Below are positions 36,329 to 48,339 of a DNA stretch of 64,000 nucleotides, piece by piece; within the stretch, counting starts at the first letter, position 1; each line of letters starts with the position of its first letter. Made by a program: the position numbers and the translations under genes. Source of the DNA: Papio anubis (taxonomy: Eukaryota > Chordata > Mammalia > Primates > Cercopithecidae); NCBI RefSeq assembly GCF_008728515.1, contig NC_044977.1, positions 167,385,139 through 167,449,138 of the forward strand, written 5' to 3'. The notes beneath the pieces are model-generated. The model made no database searches, was not told where the DNA came from, and saw only the letters and a list, made by a program, of their open reading frames with translations.

Positions 36329-37252
36329 TGGATTGCACATTTCAAACAAATTATTTAGGTGGGTTTTATGCATCCTAAAATTTGAGATCTACTTGTCCAG
36401 TCCAATATTCTCATCTGAAGGAAAAAGAAAATAAGAACTAATGAAGTTAAATTACTATCCCAAGAATACAATGTTAAATATGGTATTTTCAGCCTCTTCT
36501 TTGGAGCATGAATTATTAGGAACAGTTATTTTTTATTTATACCATAAATGTAGTAACTATAATAAAGAGTAAATCTGAGCGAGAACACTAAAAACTCCAA
36601 TGCCTAAAGGGCAATGAGTGTGGAAGACCTGGCATTAGATACAATGGGAAATTCAGGAAAAAGTGATGGACAGGAAACAAAATGATCAAAGGTCATAAGT
36701 TGCTTTTGGCCAAAAGACCTCTAGAGAGGTCTCACTCTCACTAGATAGTGCCTCACTCCATTCATAGTGAGCAGGAGATGTTTATTGAATGTTTATTGAA
36801 TAAACAGTAGGATTGCCTGAAAGAAGGAAGGTTTCAAGGCCTGCAGGAAGTAGCTGAAAATGAACCAATGATATGCACTGATTTGTCTTAGATTTTAAAT
36901 GGATGCACATTCTGTTTTTCCTTGTCTCTTTGGGCACAGGTACACAGAGATATACATATAAATACACAAACATACACACTTACATGAATAAAAGCCTTTG
37001 TTGTTACCATGATTGGGCAGAAATAATTCCTTTAAAATGTATAATTTTACGAATACTCTGTCACTTCCATAGACGATAAAGTCAATGAGGAATTTATTGT
37101 TTTCCCAAACCAGTAGAAGTTCTCTAAAAGGCTGACATCAGCGTTTTCCAATGGACAGGATCCCTGCAGACCCCTGTTTGTGACCCTTTAAGTGCTTGCC
37201 CTCTCTAGGCTCTGTGAACAACAGGCAAATACTCAGATACCCTTATTTCTAT

Positions 37253-37273
37253 GCTATATATATATATATATAT
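37253..37273. repeat. (TA)n microsatellite
   Basis: About ten TA units. Short and probably only mildly variable. Confidence 0.9.
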
Positions 37274-37349
37274 TCTAATTCTGATGAAGAAACTAACTTT
37301 GGTCCATCAAAGTACTTCTAAATGAAGCAGAAACAACCCTCTCCTTTAA

Positions 37350-37370
37350 TAAATAAATAAATAAATAAAA
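37350..37370. repeat. (AAAT)n microsatellite
   Basis: Five AAAT units with no recognisable mobile element attached. Confidence 0.85.
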
Positions 37371-39379
37371 CTCCAAGGTAAATAGCCAGAGGCATAGTGG
37401 CAAACATAAGACTTGTGTTTAAACTTCTGGGACAATGGATAAAGTGCATTTAAAAGAATCAAAACCAGCTATAAAAAAGAAAAAAGAAAAAAAGTGCTGC
37501 TGCTGCTGTTAGTATCTTTGCTGATGTGAACCTCTCACTGGCCTTTGCCTATCACAGGCAGTTGAGATTCATCCACATGCCCGTTTTGTCTTTCTGCTAT
37601 TGCTGATTGCTAATTTTGTGGATATTAATTACAAAGTTCAGTCCTTCCCCTATTGAGTCTGAAATAGAGAATGAGGGCTAAGTATAGAACAAAAGCTGTC
37701 AAATTCCCCTATCCACTCGGTACATTTAAGGCCAAGGACATGCAAAGCAAAGAAACACATTCCTCCCCTCTCAGGAAATTTTCTGTGAAATTAGGATGAC
37801 TCAAACTTTCCTTCTAGGTCCTTAAAGGGTGGGTGTGTTACAGACATTCCATTTTTGAATGGCCCTGAAAAGTCTTTCTCTGTAAGATATGGGCAGAGGG
37901 GTAAAATTATCTCAGCTCATTGAACATAAATGTTCTGGCCATTCCTTCCTGCATGATTAAACCATTGTCTTAGTCACAGTCTGGCTTCTAATTGTCAAAT
38001 TAATTCATTGCTTTAGAGTTGTTTTTCAAGAGGAGAAAATAAGAAAAAGAATTTTGATAGAATTAACTATTTCACTTTTCATCTCAGGGACAAATCCCAC
38101 ACTCTGGGACTGCCAACTGGTTGTTTCAGCCACAAGGTTCAATATGTGGCACATCCTCACACTTTCTTCCCAAGAATGTGTTTCCTGGTTGGCAGTCTCC
38201 ATATGAACCAGAAAGGAGCGTCAGACAAAGAAAAAGCCAATCCACCACACTAGTAGATTTAACAGATGGCAGTGATGAACCTTTTCTCTGCTAATTACAA
38301 AGATAATTTGACTCAAGTGTACTATCAAGGAACTTGTTTTTCCCTCTTATTCTCTTCCTGCCCCATCACTCTTTTTTCTGTTCTCTCTCTCTGCAAAGTA
38401 TGTGTCACATACAGTTCCGTAGCTATTACTTCTTGAAACTTTATTATGTCTTTGAGTTTTCATTTTTCACTCTACATTGAGTGAGTGGTTTGAGGGTATG
38501 AAAGGTTTCTCCTAATCTCTTAACTATTTATGAAAATATTAGTTCAAGCACTTCTACCTTCATCTCTTGGACTTACAGCAATGACATTCTCTTTTCATCT
38601 TAGATCCTTCAAGAGCTACTTTTCCCTCACTTATATCACCTTTATATTGTTTTGCTGTGGTGGTTTATTTATTTTGCTAAGTTATTCTTGGAATGAGAAG
38701 AAAGAAATGCCGATTGTTCCAAAGCTTATCTCTTAGAATGTTTTAAGGATGTGAGAGTACGGAAAAACTTTTAAGTGTGGAGGAATTAAAAGTAGGTCAA
38801 AATGGAAATGTAATATAGCAATTACCTGTAGATTTTTATTAAATGGACTTAAATAAGTTTCAAAGTCACTTTATAAACTTTAGAATAATCTCTGGGCAAT
38901 CAGCATTTTCTCCCCTTTCTCCTGCAAAATTTTGCTTTCCAAAGCTGGGCAATTTAAAAAACAATGAAGAATGGCACTTCTTCCCATATCCTTTCTGGTT
39001 CCCTGTTATTTCTATAATGTCTATATTTCTGAAAAGTTTGCCATTCAGAAGAGTTTTTCTCTATGTAGATGAATGACTCTAAATGTTTAAGTTTGTTATG
39101 TTTGTTAAGTACAGATGAAATTAGATCTTTTATACATTTAAATTAGAGAAAAGAATAAACACCTGTCTGCCAAAAATACAAAAGCCCCTTTCAAGATATG
39201 ATCCTGAAAAAAAAGTAAAAGCCCATTCCTATCATAAGTCTCAACTTGAAAATCTGTGTTCATCTTTTAAAATACTTTTTGGAATTAATGTGCTTTCATG
39301 GAGATAAAAATGGAAAAATAATTAGACACTATCCTTCTTATTTGCATTCTTCAAACCCATTCCTGATTAAATAAAATTA

Positions 39380-39900
39380 GTAGGATTTTTTTTTTTTCAT
39401 TGATGGCATTTTCTGCGGAGTGGTAATTAAGTCTCAGCCATGATGAGTGACCCACCGGCGCCATAGGAAACCCATTTCCAGAGACACAGCTCTCAACTAG
39501 CCTTTCTAATAAGCAGTTGTTTATGAAATGAGGATTTTACAGACTGTGCAGCATTAGAACCAACATTTGGGAACTCCATAAGGCAAACTTGAGCTGAAAT
39601 TTTCCTTTGCAAACTGCTGAAATCCGGCCACAGTTACCCTGGGGGCGGGGTGTGTGTGTGTATGTGTATGTGTGTGTGTGTACAATGAGACTGAAAGGAA
39701 AAGATTCAAAAATCTCTGTAAACTTGTAACACAATGTGCAAATCACTGAACCAAGTTACAGTGTCTGTTGGGTAGAAATGGCAACAAGCCAGAGCTGAAA
39801 GTAATGGTGTGGACAGCCTCACTCCATTACTTACAAAGCAATTGATTCTGCTGTAGCCATTATATCACTCTCAATTTAAAAAGAAAAAAAATGGAGGTGG
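39380..39900. other. Candidate non-coding regulatory island
   Basis: A non-repetitive stretch of unusually even composition, with CpG-containing words ('cccaccggcgccatagg' at 39452, 'aatccggccacagttac' near 39622, 'gggggcggggtg' at 39641) in an otherwise CpG-poor window. A G/T repeat follows at 39651-39682. It contains no coding frame of note. The regulatory role is inference only. Confidence 0.25.
39651..39682. repeat. (TG)n interrupted microsatellite
   Basis: TG units broken by 'tatg' twice, directly downstream of a G-rich 'gggggcgggg'. Confidence 0.9.
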
Positions 39901-40743
39901 TTTATCATCTCCCCCTCTAATGGATAAGAATATAAATTTGCTCTCAATGTGGGATAAGTGAACTAAATATAAGGTGTTCAGCTTGTCAGTCTCTGCATCC
40001 AAGCCAATGATGAGAAGACATATGCTCAACTCTGTTGCCAACTTTCATATTTGCTTCCTGTGAGAGGGAGTTCCTGGGTTGTGTGCTTGTCTAAATGGCT
40101 TCTGAGAGTCAAACCAGACTGAGGAAAAAATAGATATTTATCAAAGTCTGTCACCCCAAATGCTTGACTCTAGTGTATGATGTGATGATAAGACAGCAGG
40201 AAGATTTTTTAGGGTCTGGCATCACTACTGTTTTCTGTCTTTGGATATGTGATTTTTGCTGCATTTATACTATTAGCTGGAAAGAAAGAGATTATTGATG
40301 AAAAATACTTATATCATTTTATGGAGAAAGTGTTTTAAAAAAAATTTAAGCTGATGACTCCCTAATGCTAAAGCAAGTTAGAGAAAACTCTGTACTTTCC
40401 TCTCTGATACTCAATACAAAACACACAGTCGAGCATACATGATATGCTTTTTATTAGAAACTTACTCTGCTAACACTGGTTTAAAAATAAACAAATAAAT
40501 AAATATATCCAAGACGACAATATGATATCAGACAGGAAAGTTAAGAGAGCAAATTAAGAATAAGGAAAGATATGTTTTATCAGATTGCAGTTGCTTAGTA
40601 AATAGTTTATGCAAATTGCTCTCTGCCTGTTGGTTTGATTGCTGGGTATGAAAGGAGAAATCTGGACATGGTTATAAAGGGCTTTGCAGCATTGTTCAAG
40701 TTGGCAAGGTTATGATCAATTCGTGTCTCTGGGTTTAATATAA
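39901..40743. other. Unique sequence
   Basis: No repeat or gene recognised. A minor AAAT run lies at about 40488-40504. Confidence 0.4.
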
Positions 40744-40850
40744 CAGTTCTCAAACTTGGCTGAACATTGGAATCACCTTGGAGCTTTAAAACACACTGAT
40801 CCCTGTGTTTCACACTCAGAAATTCAATTTAACTATCTGGCTTTTCGTCT
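40744..40850 (+). mobile_element. MER5A-like hAT-Charlie DNA transposon fragment
   Basis: 'cagttctcaaacttggctga' (40744) and 'attggaatcaccttggagct' (40766) match the left half of the short palindromic MER5A element. The right half is not recognisable. Non-autonomous, so no ORF is expected. Confidence 0.6.
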
Positions 40851-41399
40851 GGTTATCAAGACTGTTGAAAGCTCTGAAGTTGAATCCAATGGGCAGCCAG
40901 AACTCAGAACCTTGACTTTCAGAAGTGAGATTCCCCAGTCATGTCCAACTGTTTCTTAAATGTAGGCACTTGAGCTCAACTTAGTCTGGGTCTCAGGAAA
41001 TCCCTGTTACCATTAAAGTAAGAACAGGCGACATCTGTTGAAAAGGTGAAACACAAGGATATTTTAGGGGAGTGAAACTATTCTGTATAATATTGTAATG
41101 GTAGATGTACGCTATGCATTTACCAAACCCATTAAACTTTATAGCACAGAGTGAACCTTAATGCATATACATTAAAAAAATTATTTAGGAGGTTAAGGTA
41201 TTTCAGTATAAAATTTCAAATGTAACAAAAGATGTAACTGTGTTACAAACGTATGAAATAACCTCACTGAAGGAGAGAGAAAAAGGTGCTGACCTAAGTA
41301 AGTTTGCAAATGAGTGAGGTCTGTGAAACCAAAAGTGAAAGTTATCTAAACACTGTACCGTAGTTGATAGGTTGTGTTACATGTCAGTACAGGTTAAGA
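40851..41399. other. Unique sequence
   Basis: Nothing recognisable beyond AT-rich sequence. Confidence 0.4.
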
Positions 41400-42391
41400 A
41401 TTCTGAAACTACTCTGGATGCACACTGAAACTGAACAATTAATGAAATGGATGGCAGATGGTAGAGAGAGATTTCTCACTGGTGGAGTGTAAGATTACAG
41501 AGAGTGATCTATGTGGTAATGAATTAGTATTGGAAATGTCAGTATGAGCTCCTATTTAGCTTAATATTGATAAAAGTGTTAGAAGTAAAAATATTTATAA
41601 ATATATGTATTTTATATATATATATGTATATAGACATGGGTTTGTTAACACATATATATTCCTTCTCTGTCAGCTCAGAGGGTTTAGAAGCAATGATACG
41701 CTATTGGAAATGCAGAGATACAGCACCTAGATCTTGGTTTCTAATGCATTCTACAGTACAATGTAGAGCTCCTTGCAGAAATGGCTGATTGTAGAATTGG
41801 GGTATAAAGTTTACGAGATGAGCCTGGAGTATTTGATAGTGCCAGAAATTAAGAAAAAGCCATTCCAAAAAACAAAACAAAACAAAAACACAATGAAAGG
41901 GTATGTTAAAGGTTCACAAGAGACATCTGAAAGAACTACCAATAGCCAAAGTTAGAACAACTTGAACAACAAATAAAGTGATATCTGATTATAACTCAAA
42001 GTAATATCCAGATGTAACTTACAGGGTGGTGGTACTTTTTAAATGTAGTTTGCACACAGTGACTTCCTTCCAAAGCATACAATATGGAAAGCAGGAAAAC
42101 AAAAAGATAACTTAGAGTGGAGAATCTCACTCAACAAACACTATTCATCCACACCATCAAGGTTAATATCAATAGTGATATATCACGTTGGTATGATAAT
42201 ATTATAATTTATTTTATAAAATGCAATGATATTGGACTTGACTGTAGAAAGAAGACTGTGGTCTTCATTTCAAAAACTCATTAATTCTGTCTTATCTTGA
42301 GAAAAATATCAGACAAATAATAATTCAAGGACATTGTGTACAAATACCTGACTAGCATTCCTCAAAATTCTTGAGATCACCCAAAAGAAAG
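41400..42391 (+). mobile_element. Old LINE-1 (L1M-type) 3' region, copy C, left part
   Basis: Parallel to copy A at 2.2-3.6 kb: 'ctatttagcttaatattga' (41552), 'agaagcaatgatacgctat' (41686), 'cagtgacttccttccaaag' (42057), 'aaggttaatatcaatagtg' (42159). It breaks at 42391 and resumes at 48340, where L1-III was inserted. A TA-rich run lies at 41610-41630. Confidence 0.7.
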
Positions 42392-42651
42392 TGACAACAA
42401 CAATATGGTGGAATAGAAGTTTTCTAGTTTCACTGTCTCTCACAGAAATCCAACTAGCAACTATCCACAGGCACAAAGACCTTTGCGAATATTCTAGAAC
42501 TCAGTAGTGAGGCTGAGACACGTCCTTGGATCACAGAACTGAGAAAAGCTACATTCAAAGGGTAGAAGAAATGGTTCTCTCTGACCACAAACCCCCATCC
42601 CCAAGCCAGCACAGTGCCACACAAAGAGGATTTCCCTGGACCTATGGTTTC

Positions 42652-42935
42652 TTTAGTGGGAAAAGTAAGTTGTGTGTGGACAATCAGCTTTGTTATTATT
42701 CTGGGACCATTCACAGATGACTCATCTGTTTCATTAAGATAACAGGCGTCAAGGACTATGGGGAAGATGCACTTGATCCGGTGGACCTCTGGACCATGCA
42801 GCATAATGTCATTGGCTAAATCTCTAGTGAATGCTTCCATTGGCTGTGAGGGAAATGCAGAGCGGAGCAATGGACAAAGGTCACTTTTTCTAGTTCCAGT
42901 GAGACCCTTACATATTTCTAACTGATCCCAAATGG
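42652..42935. repeat. Unidentified segment D1 (related to D2)
   Basis: Begins 'tttagtgggaaaag' and ends 'tgatcccaaatgg'. It aligns along its length with D2 at 44283-44555 in the same orientation, sharing 'tgtggacaatcagcttt' (42677), 'attctgggaccattcacaga' (42699) and 'ttgatccggtgga' (42774). It does not look like LINE-1. On the minus strand it lies in the longest open frame of the window (193 codons, 42454-43035), which has no motif I recognise. Confidence 0.75.
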
Positions 42936-43499
42936 TCTGGTCATGCATGGCTCTGTTTAGAAGCCTATAGGTTGGGAGGTAAGCAAGTCTACCCACGCCC
43001 ATCACCTTGAGCATAGCCTGCAGCCCTGCCCACACCCTGTGTGGCTGAGGGGAGCAAACACAGAGACTTTACCCAGCCTCCAAGAGACCAGCAGACATCC
43101 CTGTCCAACTACAGATTTCAAACCACAGCCTTGCCCAGCCAGGGGTACAGACTGCGGCTCTACCCAGCAGAGATAGCTACACAGCCAGTCCAGCAACTTC
43201 ACCCCTGGCGGCAGACTCACAGTGGTAGTCTCACTAGACCCCAGAGCACAGTCAGCAGTAGCATTTGGCTTCCAAAGCACAGAAGCTACCCAGCTCAGCT
43301 ACAGAACTTGGCCAAGGTCACGGCAATAGGAGTTAGTACTAGCCAGCCATCCAGAATTCCAGCCTAGCCTAAAATGATAGGTCTACATCACCAACAAGAC
43401 AATACAAAGGCAGAAGAGGTGGCTGCTCATCCTCTAATGCACAAGCAGAAATGTAGGACATGGGACGATAAAATGAAATCTTTCTTCCCCACAAAAAGA

Positions 43500-44275
43500 A
43501 ACTAACAAAACTCAATAATGGACTCAAGAAAAAAGAAGATTTATGAAATAACAAATAATTCAGCATGAAATCTTCTCAACTACTTAGGATTCAGAGGCTC
43601 TAGAAAATACAGATAGAAAATAAATGAAATTTGGAAAACAAATCATAAGCAGAGTGAGAAGTTTGACAGAGAGAAATAGAAACAATTAAAAAATAGAAAT
43701 GGGAGATAATTACATTTAAAATTATCAATCCACAGGAACAAAAGGAAAAAAAAATAGAAAGGTCGATAGAAAGGAAAATATGGAATATCATTTAGAACAA
43801 AACTGACCTTCACCTTGTAGAATTAGAAAGAGATGAGAAAGAAAATACGGAAGCATATTTAAGAAAATTACACAAAATTTCCTGAAATTTGGAAAAGATA
43901 ACCTTATCAAGATTCAGGAAGCCTCAGGGTTGCCAATCAAATTTCAACAAAAGAGGGTTTAACTAAAGAACATCATAATCAAGTGTCAAAATTAAAGACA
44001 AAAAAGAATACCAAAGAAACAGTAAGATGCCAACATATCACATTAAAGACAGCTCAATACAGCTTTCAAGGTGTTTTTTCAGCCGGGAAACTACAAGACC
44101 AGGAAGAGTAGAATGATATGTTCAAAACACTAAAAGGGAAAAAAAAGAGCCATAACCAGAATATCTGAGTAAAGCTGTCAACTGAAATCAGAGGGAGAAT
44201 AAAACTTTCTCACAGACAGAGCGAAGCTAAGGAGTTAATCACCACTAGGACTTCTGTACAGAATTTACTAGTGAG
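43500..44275 (+). pseudogene. L1-III ORF1 remnant
   Basis: A-rich ORF1-type sequence. The conserved C-terminal region is recognisable by 'gatattcaaa'-class wording ('gaatgatatgttcaaaaca' at 44111) and 'gttaatcaccactaggact' (44234). No frame above about 65 codons survives. Segment D2 begins just after its end. Confidence 0.6.
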
Positions 44276-44282
44276 GAAGTAA

Positions 44283-44555
44283 TTTAGTGGGAAAAATAAG
44301 TTGATATTGTGGACAATCAGCTTTATTTATTATTCTGGGACCATTCACAGATGACTCACGCCTATTTCATTTGTGTAAGGCGTCGGGGACATATGTGGGA
44401 AAGATGCTTGATCCGGTGGAACTCAGTTGCTGCGGCATAATGTCATTATTTCGTCCTCTCTAGTGGGTAACATTGGCTAGTACGGAACCAATGGACGAGT
44501 CTGACACTGGTTCAGTGAGCCCACCTTTTCTGTTTCTAGTTGATCCCAAATGGGA
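44283..44555. repeat. Unidentified segment D2 (related to D1)
   Basis: Same order of landmarks as D1 with several small insertions and deletions. The hexamer aagtaa stands on both sides (44277-44282 and 44556-44561). The antisense frame open in D1 is closed here. It lies between L1-III ORF1 and the inter-ORF spacer. LINE-1 wording resumes at 44556 ('aagtaaagaacacaatag'). Confidence 0.75.
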
Positions 44556-46809
44556 AAGTAAAGAACACAATAGCATACATATTCATACACATAATTTTCT
44601 CATACAAAAATTTGTAAAGCAATTTTTTCCAAGTATAAATGATAAAAGATAAAACAAAAACAACTCTAGCTATAATAAATTATTGATGGATAAAGATTAC
44701 CAAAAAATGTAAATTTTGACATCCAAATCATAAAAGATTGAGAGAAAGAAAAATGCAAAGTTCCTATATTCAATTAAAGTTCAGTTGTCATTAGCTTAAA
44801 ATAGCCTATTATAAGGATAAGATATTTTGTGTAAGCCTCATGGTAACTACAAAACAACCTATCCTAGTTGCACAAAATATAAAAGGAAGGGATTCAAAGC
44901 ACACCACCATAGAAAACCATCAAAGCACAAACGATGACAGCAAGAGAGAAAGAAAGAAACAAGGGACCAATGCCACAATTAGAAAACAAGTTACTACTCA
45001 TACCACAGAAATACAAAGAACCATTAAAAATTGCTGTAAACAATTACATGTCAAAAACATGGATAGTTTAGAAAAAAATCTATAAATTCATAAAAACATA
45101 AAACCTACCAAGATTAAATCATGAAGAAACAGAAAATGTGACAGACTAATAACAAGTAAGGAGATTGAATCAGTAATAATTCTTCCATCAAACAAAAGCC
45201 CAGGCCTAGATATCTCACTGCTGAATTCTACCAAACAGCTCAAGAATAACTAATAGCAATTATTTTCAAATTCTTCCAAAAAATAAAAGTAAAGTGCATA
45301 CTTCACATTAACCTAACTCATCTTATAAAACCAGCATTATCCTGAAACCAAAGCTAGACAAGGACACTACAGGAAAAGAAAATTACAGGCCAATATTTTT
45401 GGTGAACCTAGATGACAAAATCCTCAAAAAAAATTTAGCAAACTGAATTCAACAGCACGTTAAAAGAATCATTCTTCAGGATAAATGTGATTTATCTCTG
45501 GCATGTAAGAATGATTCTACATATGCAAGTCAATAAATGCAATACATCATATTAACAGATTGAAGGATAAAATTTATCTCAATTATCTCAGTAGGTACAG
45601 AAAAAGCATTTGATAAAATTCAACACCCTTTCCTGACAACACTCTCAGGTATGGAAGGAATGTACTTCAGCACAATAAGGGCATTTATAAGAAATCTGTA
45701 GCTAACCTTATTCTCAATAATGAAAAGTTGGAAGCTTTTCCTCTAAGATGAAGAAAGGTATATCCACTCTTACCACTTCTTTTTACCATAGAAGTCTTAG
45801 CCAGAGGACTAGGCAAGAGAAAGAAATAAAAGGCATCTCAACAGAAAGAAAAAAAAATAAAATTTTCTTTTTTTTCTGACAACATGATCTTATATATAGA
45901 AAACCCTAAAAATTCCACCAAAAAACTTAGAACTAAAAAACAAATTTGGTAAACCTGCAGTATTCAAAATCAACATTAAAAAAGTAGTTTTTCTATTTAC
46001 TAATAATGAACTATCTGAAATGAAATTCAGAAAAAAATCTCTGAATTTCGTTGTTATAATGACAACAAAAAATATTAAATTCTTAGATGTAAGTTTAACC
46101 AAGGTATAAAAGACTTGTGTAGCAAAAATTATAAAACTGTGCAAAAAACTGAAGAAAACACAAATAAATGGAAATGTCCTGTGTTCATGGATGAAGAGTG
46201 AATTAAACATTGTTTAAATAGTCATGCTATCTACAGTAATCTTCAGATTCATTTCACTCACAATCAAAATTAGAGTGTCATTTTACAGAAATAGGAAAAA
46301 CAATCCTTAAGTTCATATGGGTTGCAAAAGATATCAAATATTCAAAACAATCTTGAACAAAAATAACATAACTGGAAGTACCTCACATCCTGATTTTAAG
46401 ACATAATATAAAGCGAATGTAATCAAAACAGCATGGAATGGCATTAAAAACAGACACATTAACCAACTTAAGAGGTCAGAAAGCCAAAACATAAACTGAA
46501 AAATTTATGGTCAATTGGTTTTTGTTAAAGATGTCAAGAACACACAATAGGGAAAAGACCATCTCTTCAATAAATGCTGTTGGGAAAACTGAATATCCAC
46601 ATACAGAATAATAAAATTGGATCCTTGACTCACATGATATACAAACATCAATTCAAAATGAATTAAGGATTTAAACATGACACCTGAAACTGTAAAACTA
46701 AAAGCTAAAATTGGAGAAAGTTCCATCACATTGGTTTGGGTAACAAATTTTTGGATAAGACCCTGAAAACATGGGCAACAAAAACATCAGACTGAAAAGC
46801 TTCTGTAAA

Positions 46810-46825
46810 GGGGGGGGGGGGGGGG
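46810..46825. repeat. G16 homopolymer
   Basis: Sixteen uninterrupted G (46810-46825), then CGG and an A-run, inside L1-III ORF2 where LINE-1 normally has an A/G mixed stretch. Such long G runs are rare in primate DNA, can fold as G-quadruplexes and are prone to sequencing error. Confidence 0.9.
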
Positions 46826-46908
46826 CGGAAAAAAAAGTAAAAGAAAAAGAAAAAAGCAATTGACAAAGTGAGGAGGAGACAACTCAGAGTGGGAGAAAAT
46901 GTAAACCA

Positions 46909-47294
46909 TGTATATTAGTTAGTTCTCTTGCTGATAATAAAGACATACTCGAGACTGGGTAATTTATGAAGGAAAGAGGTTTAATTGACTCACAGTTTCA
47001 CATGGCTGGGGAGGCCTCACAATTATGGTGGAAGGCAAATGAGGAGCTAAGTCACGTCTTACATGGCGGCAGGCATGAGAGGGAATGAGAGCCAAGTGAA
47101 AGGGGAAACCCCTTTTAAAATCATCAGATCTCATGAGATTTATTCACAGCCATGAGAATAGTATGGGGAATAGTATGGGGATACTAACCCCCTGATTCAA
47201 TTATCTCCCACCAGGTCCATCCTACAACACATGGGAATCATGAGAGCTACAATTCAAGATGAGATTTGGGTGGGGATGCAGCTAAACCATATCA
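46909..47294 (-). mobile_element. THE1-like MaLR solo LTR (antisense) in L1-III
   Basis: Antisense LTR from 'tgtatattagttagttctc' through 'catactcgagactgggtaat' (46945), 'acatggcggcaggcatgaga' (47061) and 'caagatgagatttgggtgg' (47254) to '...aaccatatca' (47294). 'accat' occurs at both edges (46905-46909 and 47294-47298), overlapping the LTR ends by a base. LINE-1 sequence continues with 'acatctgatgaacagtta'. Close to THE1B/C. Confidence 0.9.
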
Positions 47295-48339
47295 CCATAC
47301 ATCTGATGAACAGTTAATGTTCAAAATATATAAGGAACTCAATTGAGGAGCAAGAAAACAAACAATTAAAAAATGGGCAAAGGGCCCAAATAGACATTTT
47401 TTAAAAAGGAAACATACAAATGGTCAACAGGTACATAAAAAAGCACTCGGCATCACCAATCATTAGGAAAATGCAAATCGAAACCATGCTGAGATATCAT
47501 TTTACACCTGTTAGAAAGGCTTTTATCAAAAAGATGAGAGATAAATGTTGGTGAGAATGCAGAGCAAAGGGGGCTCTTGTACATTGTTGGTAGGAATGTA
47601 AATAAGTACAGTCATTATGGAAAACAGTATGGAAGGTCCTCAAAAAACTAAATATAGAACTACCATAAGATCCAATAATTCCACTTCTGAGTGTATATCC
47701 AAGATAATTGAAATCAATATTTTGAAAGGATATCTGCATTCTTATGTTCATTACAGCATTATTCACAATAGCTAAGATATGGAATCAACCTAAGTGTCCA
47801 TCAATGGTTGAGTGGATTAAAAACATGTGGTACGTATACAAAATAGAATAATAGTCAAACTTGGAAAAGGAGAAAATCTTGTCATTTGTAGCAACATGAA
47901 TGAATCTGGAGGAAATTAAGCTAAGTAAAATCAGCCAGACACATGATCTCATTTATATGTGGAACTTTAAAATGCTGAACTCATTGAAGTACAGAGTAGA
48001 ATGATGGTTCTACTCTGAGAACCAGAGGCTGAGAGGAGGGGATCAGGAGGGAGGGAATGGACAGTTTTTTTAATTAAAGTTTACAAAGTTTCAGATACAT
48101 GGGAGTAATAGGTTTTGAGATCTATTGCACAGCAGGGTGACTATAGTAAAAAATAATGTACTGTATATTTCTGAATATCTAAGGGAATAAATTTTTAATG
48201 TCTTATCAAAAAAATAGGTAAGCAAGGTGACAGATATATTAATTAGCTTAATTTATGTACCCCATAAAGATATACAACTATGATTTGTTAATCAAAAATA
48301 ATATTAATACTAAAAAGAGAAGAAAATAGAAAAAACCTC

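Larger units (their letters stand above)
36339..39379. other. Long unique stretch with two simple repeats
   Basis: No exon, RNA gene or transposon recognised. A (TA)n run lies at 37253-37273 and an (AAAT)n run at about 37350-37370. Base composition is less A-rich than the LINE blocks. Confidence 0.45.
44985..48010 (+). pseudogene. L1-III ORF2 remnant lacking the endonuclease
   Basis: Inter-ORF sequence ('aagaaacaagggaccaatg' at 44954) passes within about 15 bases into RT-domain N-terminal sequence ('cataccacagaaatac', 44999). The whole endonuclease is missing, roughly 1.1 kb by comparison with a normal ORF2. The RT catalytic FADD box reads FSDN around 45876-45887. A THE1-like LTR and a G16 run interrupt the C-terminal part. 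Confidence 0.75.
42392..48339 (+). mobile_element. LINE-1 'L1-III' (L1M-type), nearly full span
   Basis: The insertion is bounded by an imperfect duplication, tgagatcacccaaaagaaag (42372-42391) and a tgagatcatc...agaag version (48340-48360). The 5' region begins 'tgacaacaacaatatggtgg'. ORF1 remnants, an inter-ORF spacer, ORF2 without its endonuclease, and an L1MA/MB-like tail ('aggtgacagatatattaatt' at 48225) follow. A THE1-like LTR splits it at 46909, and two unexplained related segments lie in its 5' half. Confidence 0.8.

Noticed and set aside
43041..43367. 108-codon sense frame in the L1-III 5' region
   Set aside because: GC-richer LINE-1 5' sequence with no motif. The overlapping antisense frame is equally open, so it is compositional.
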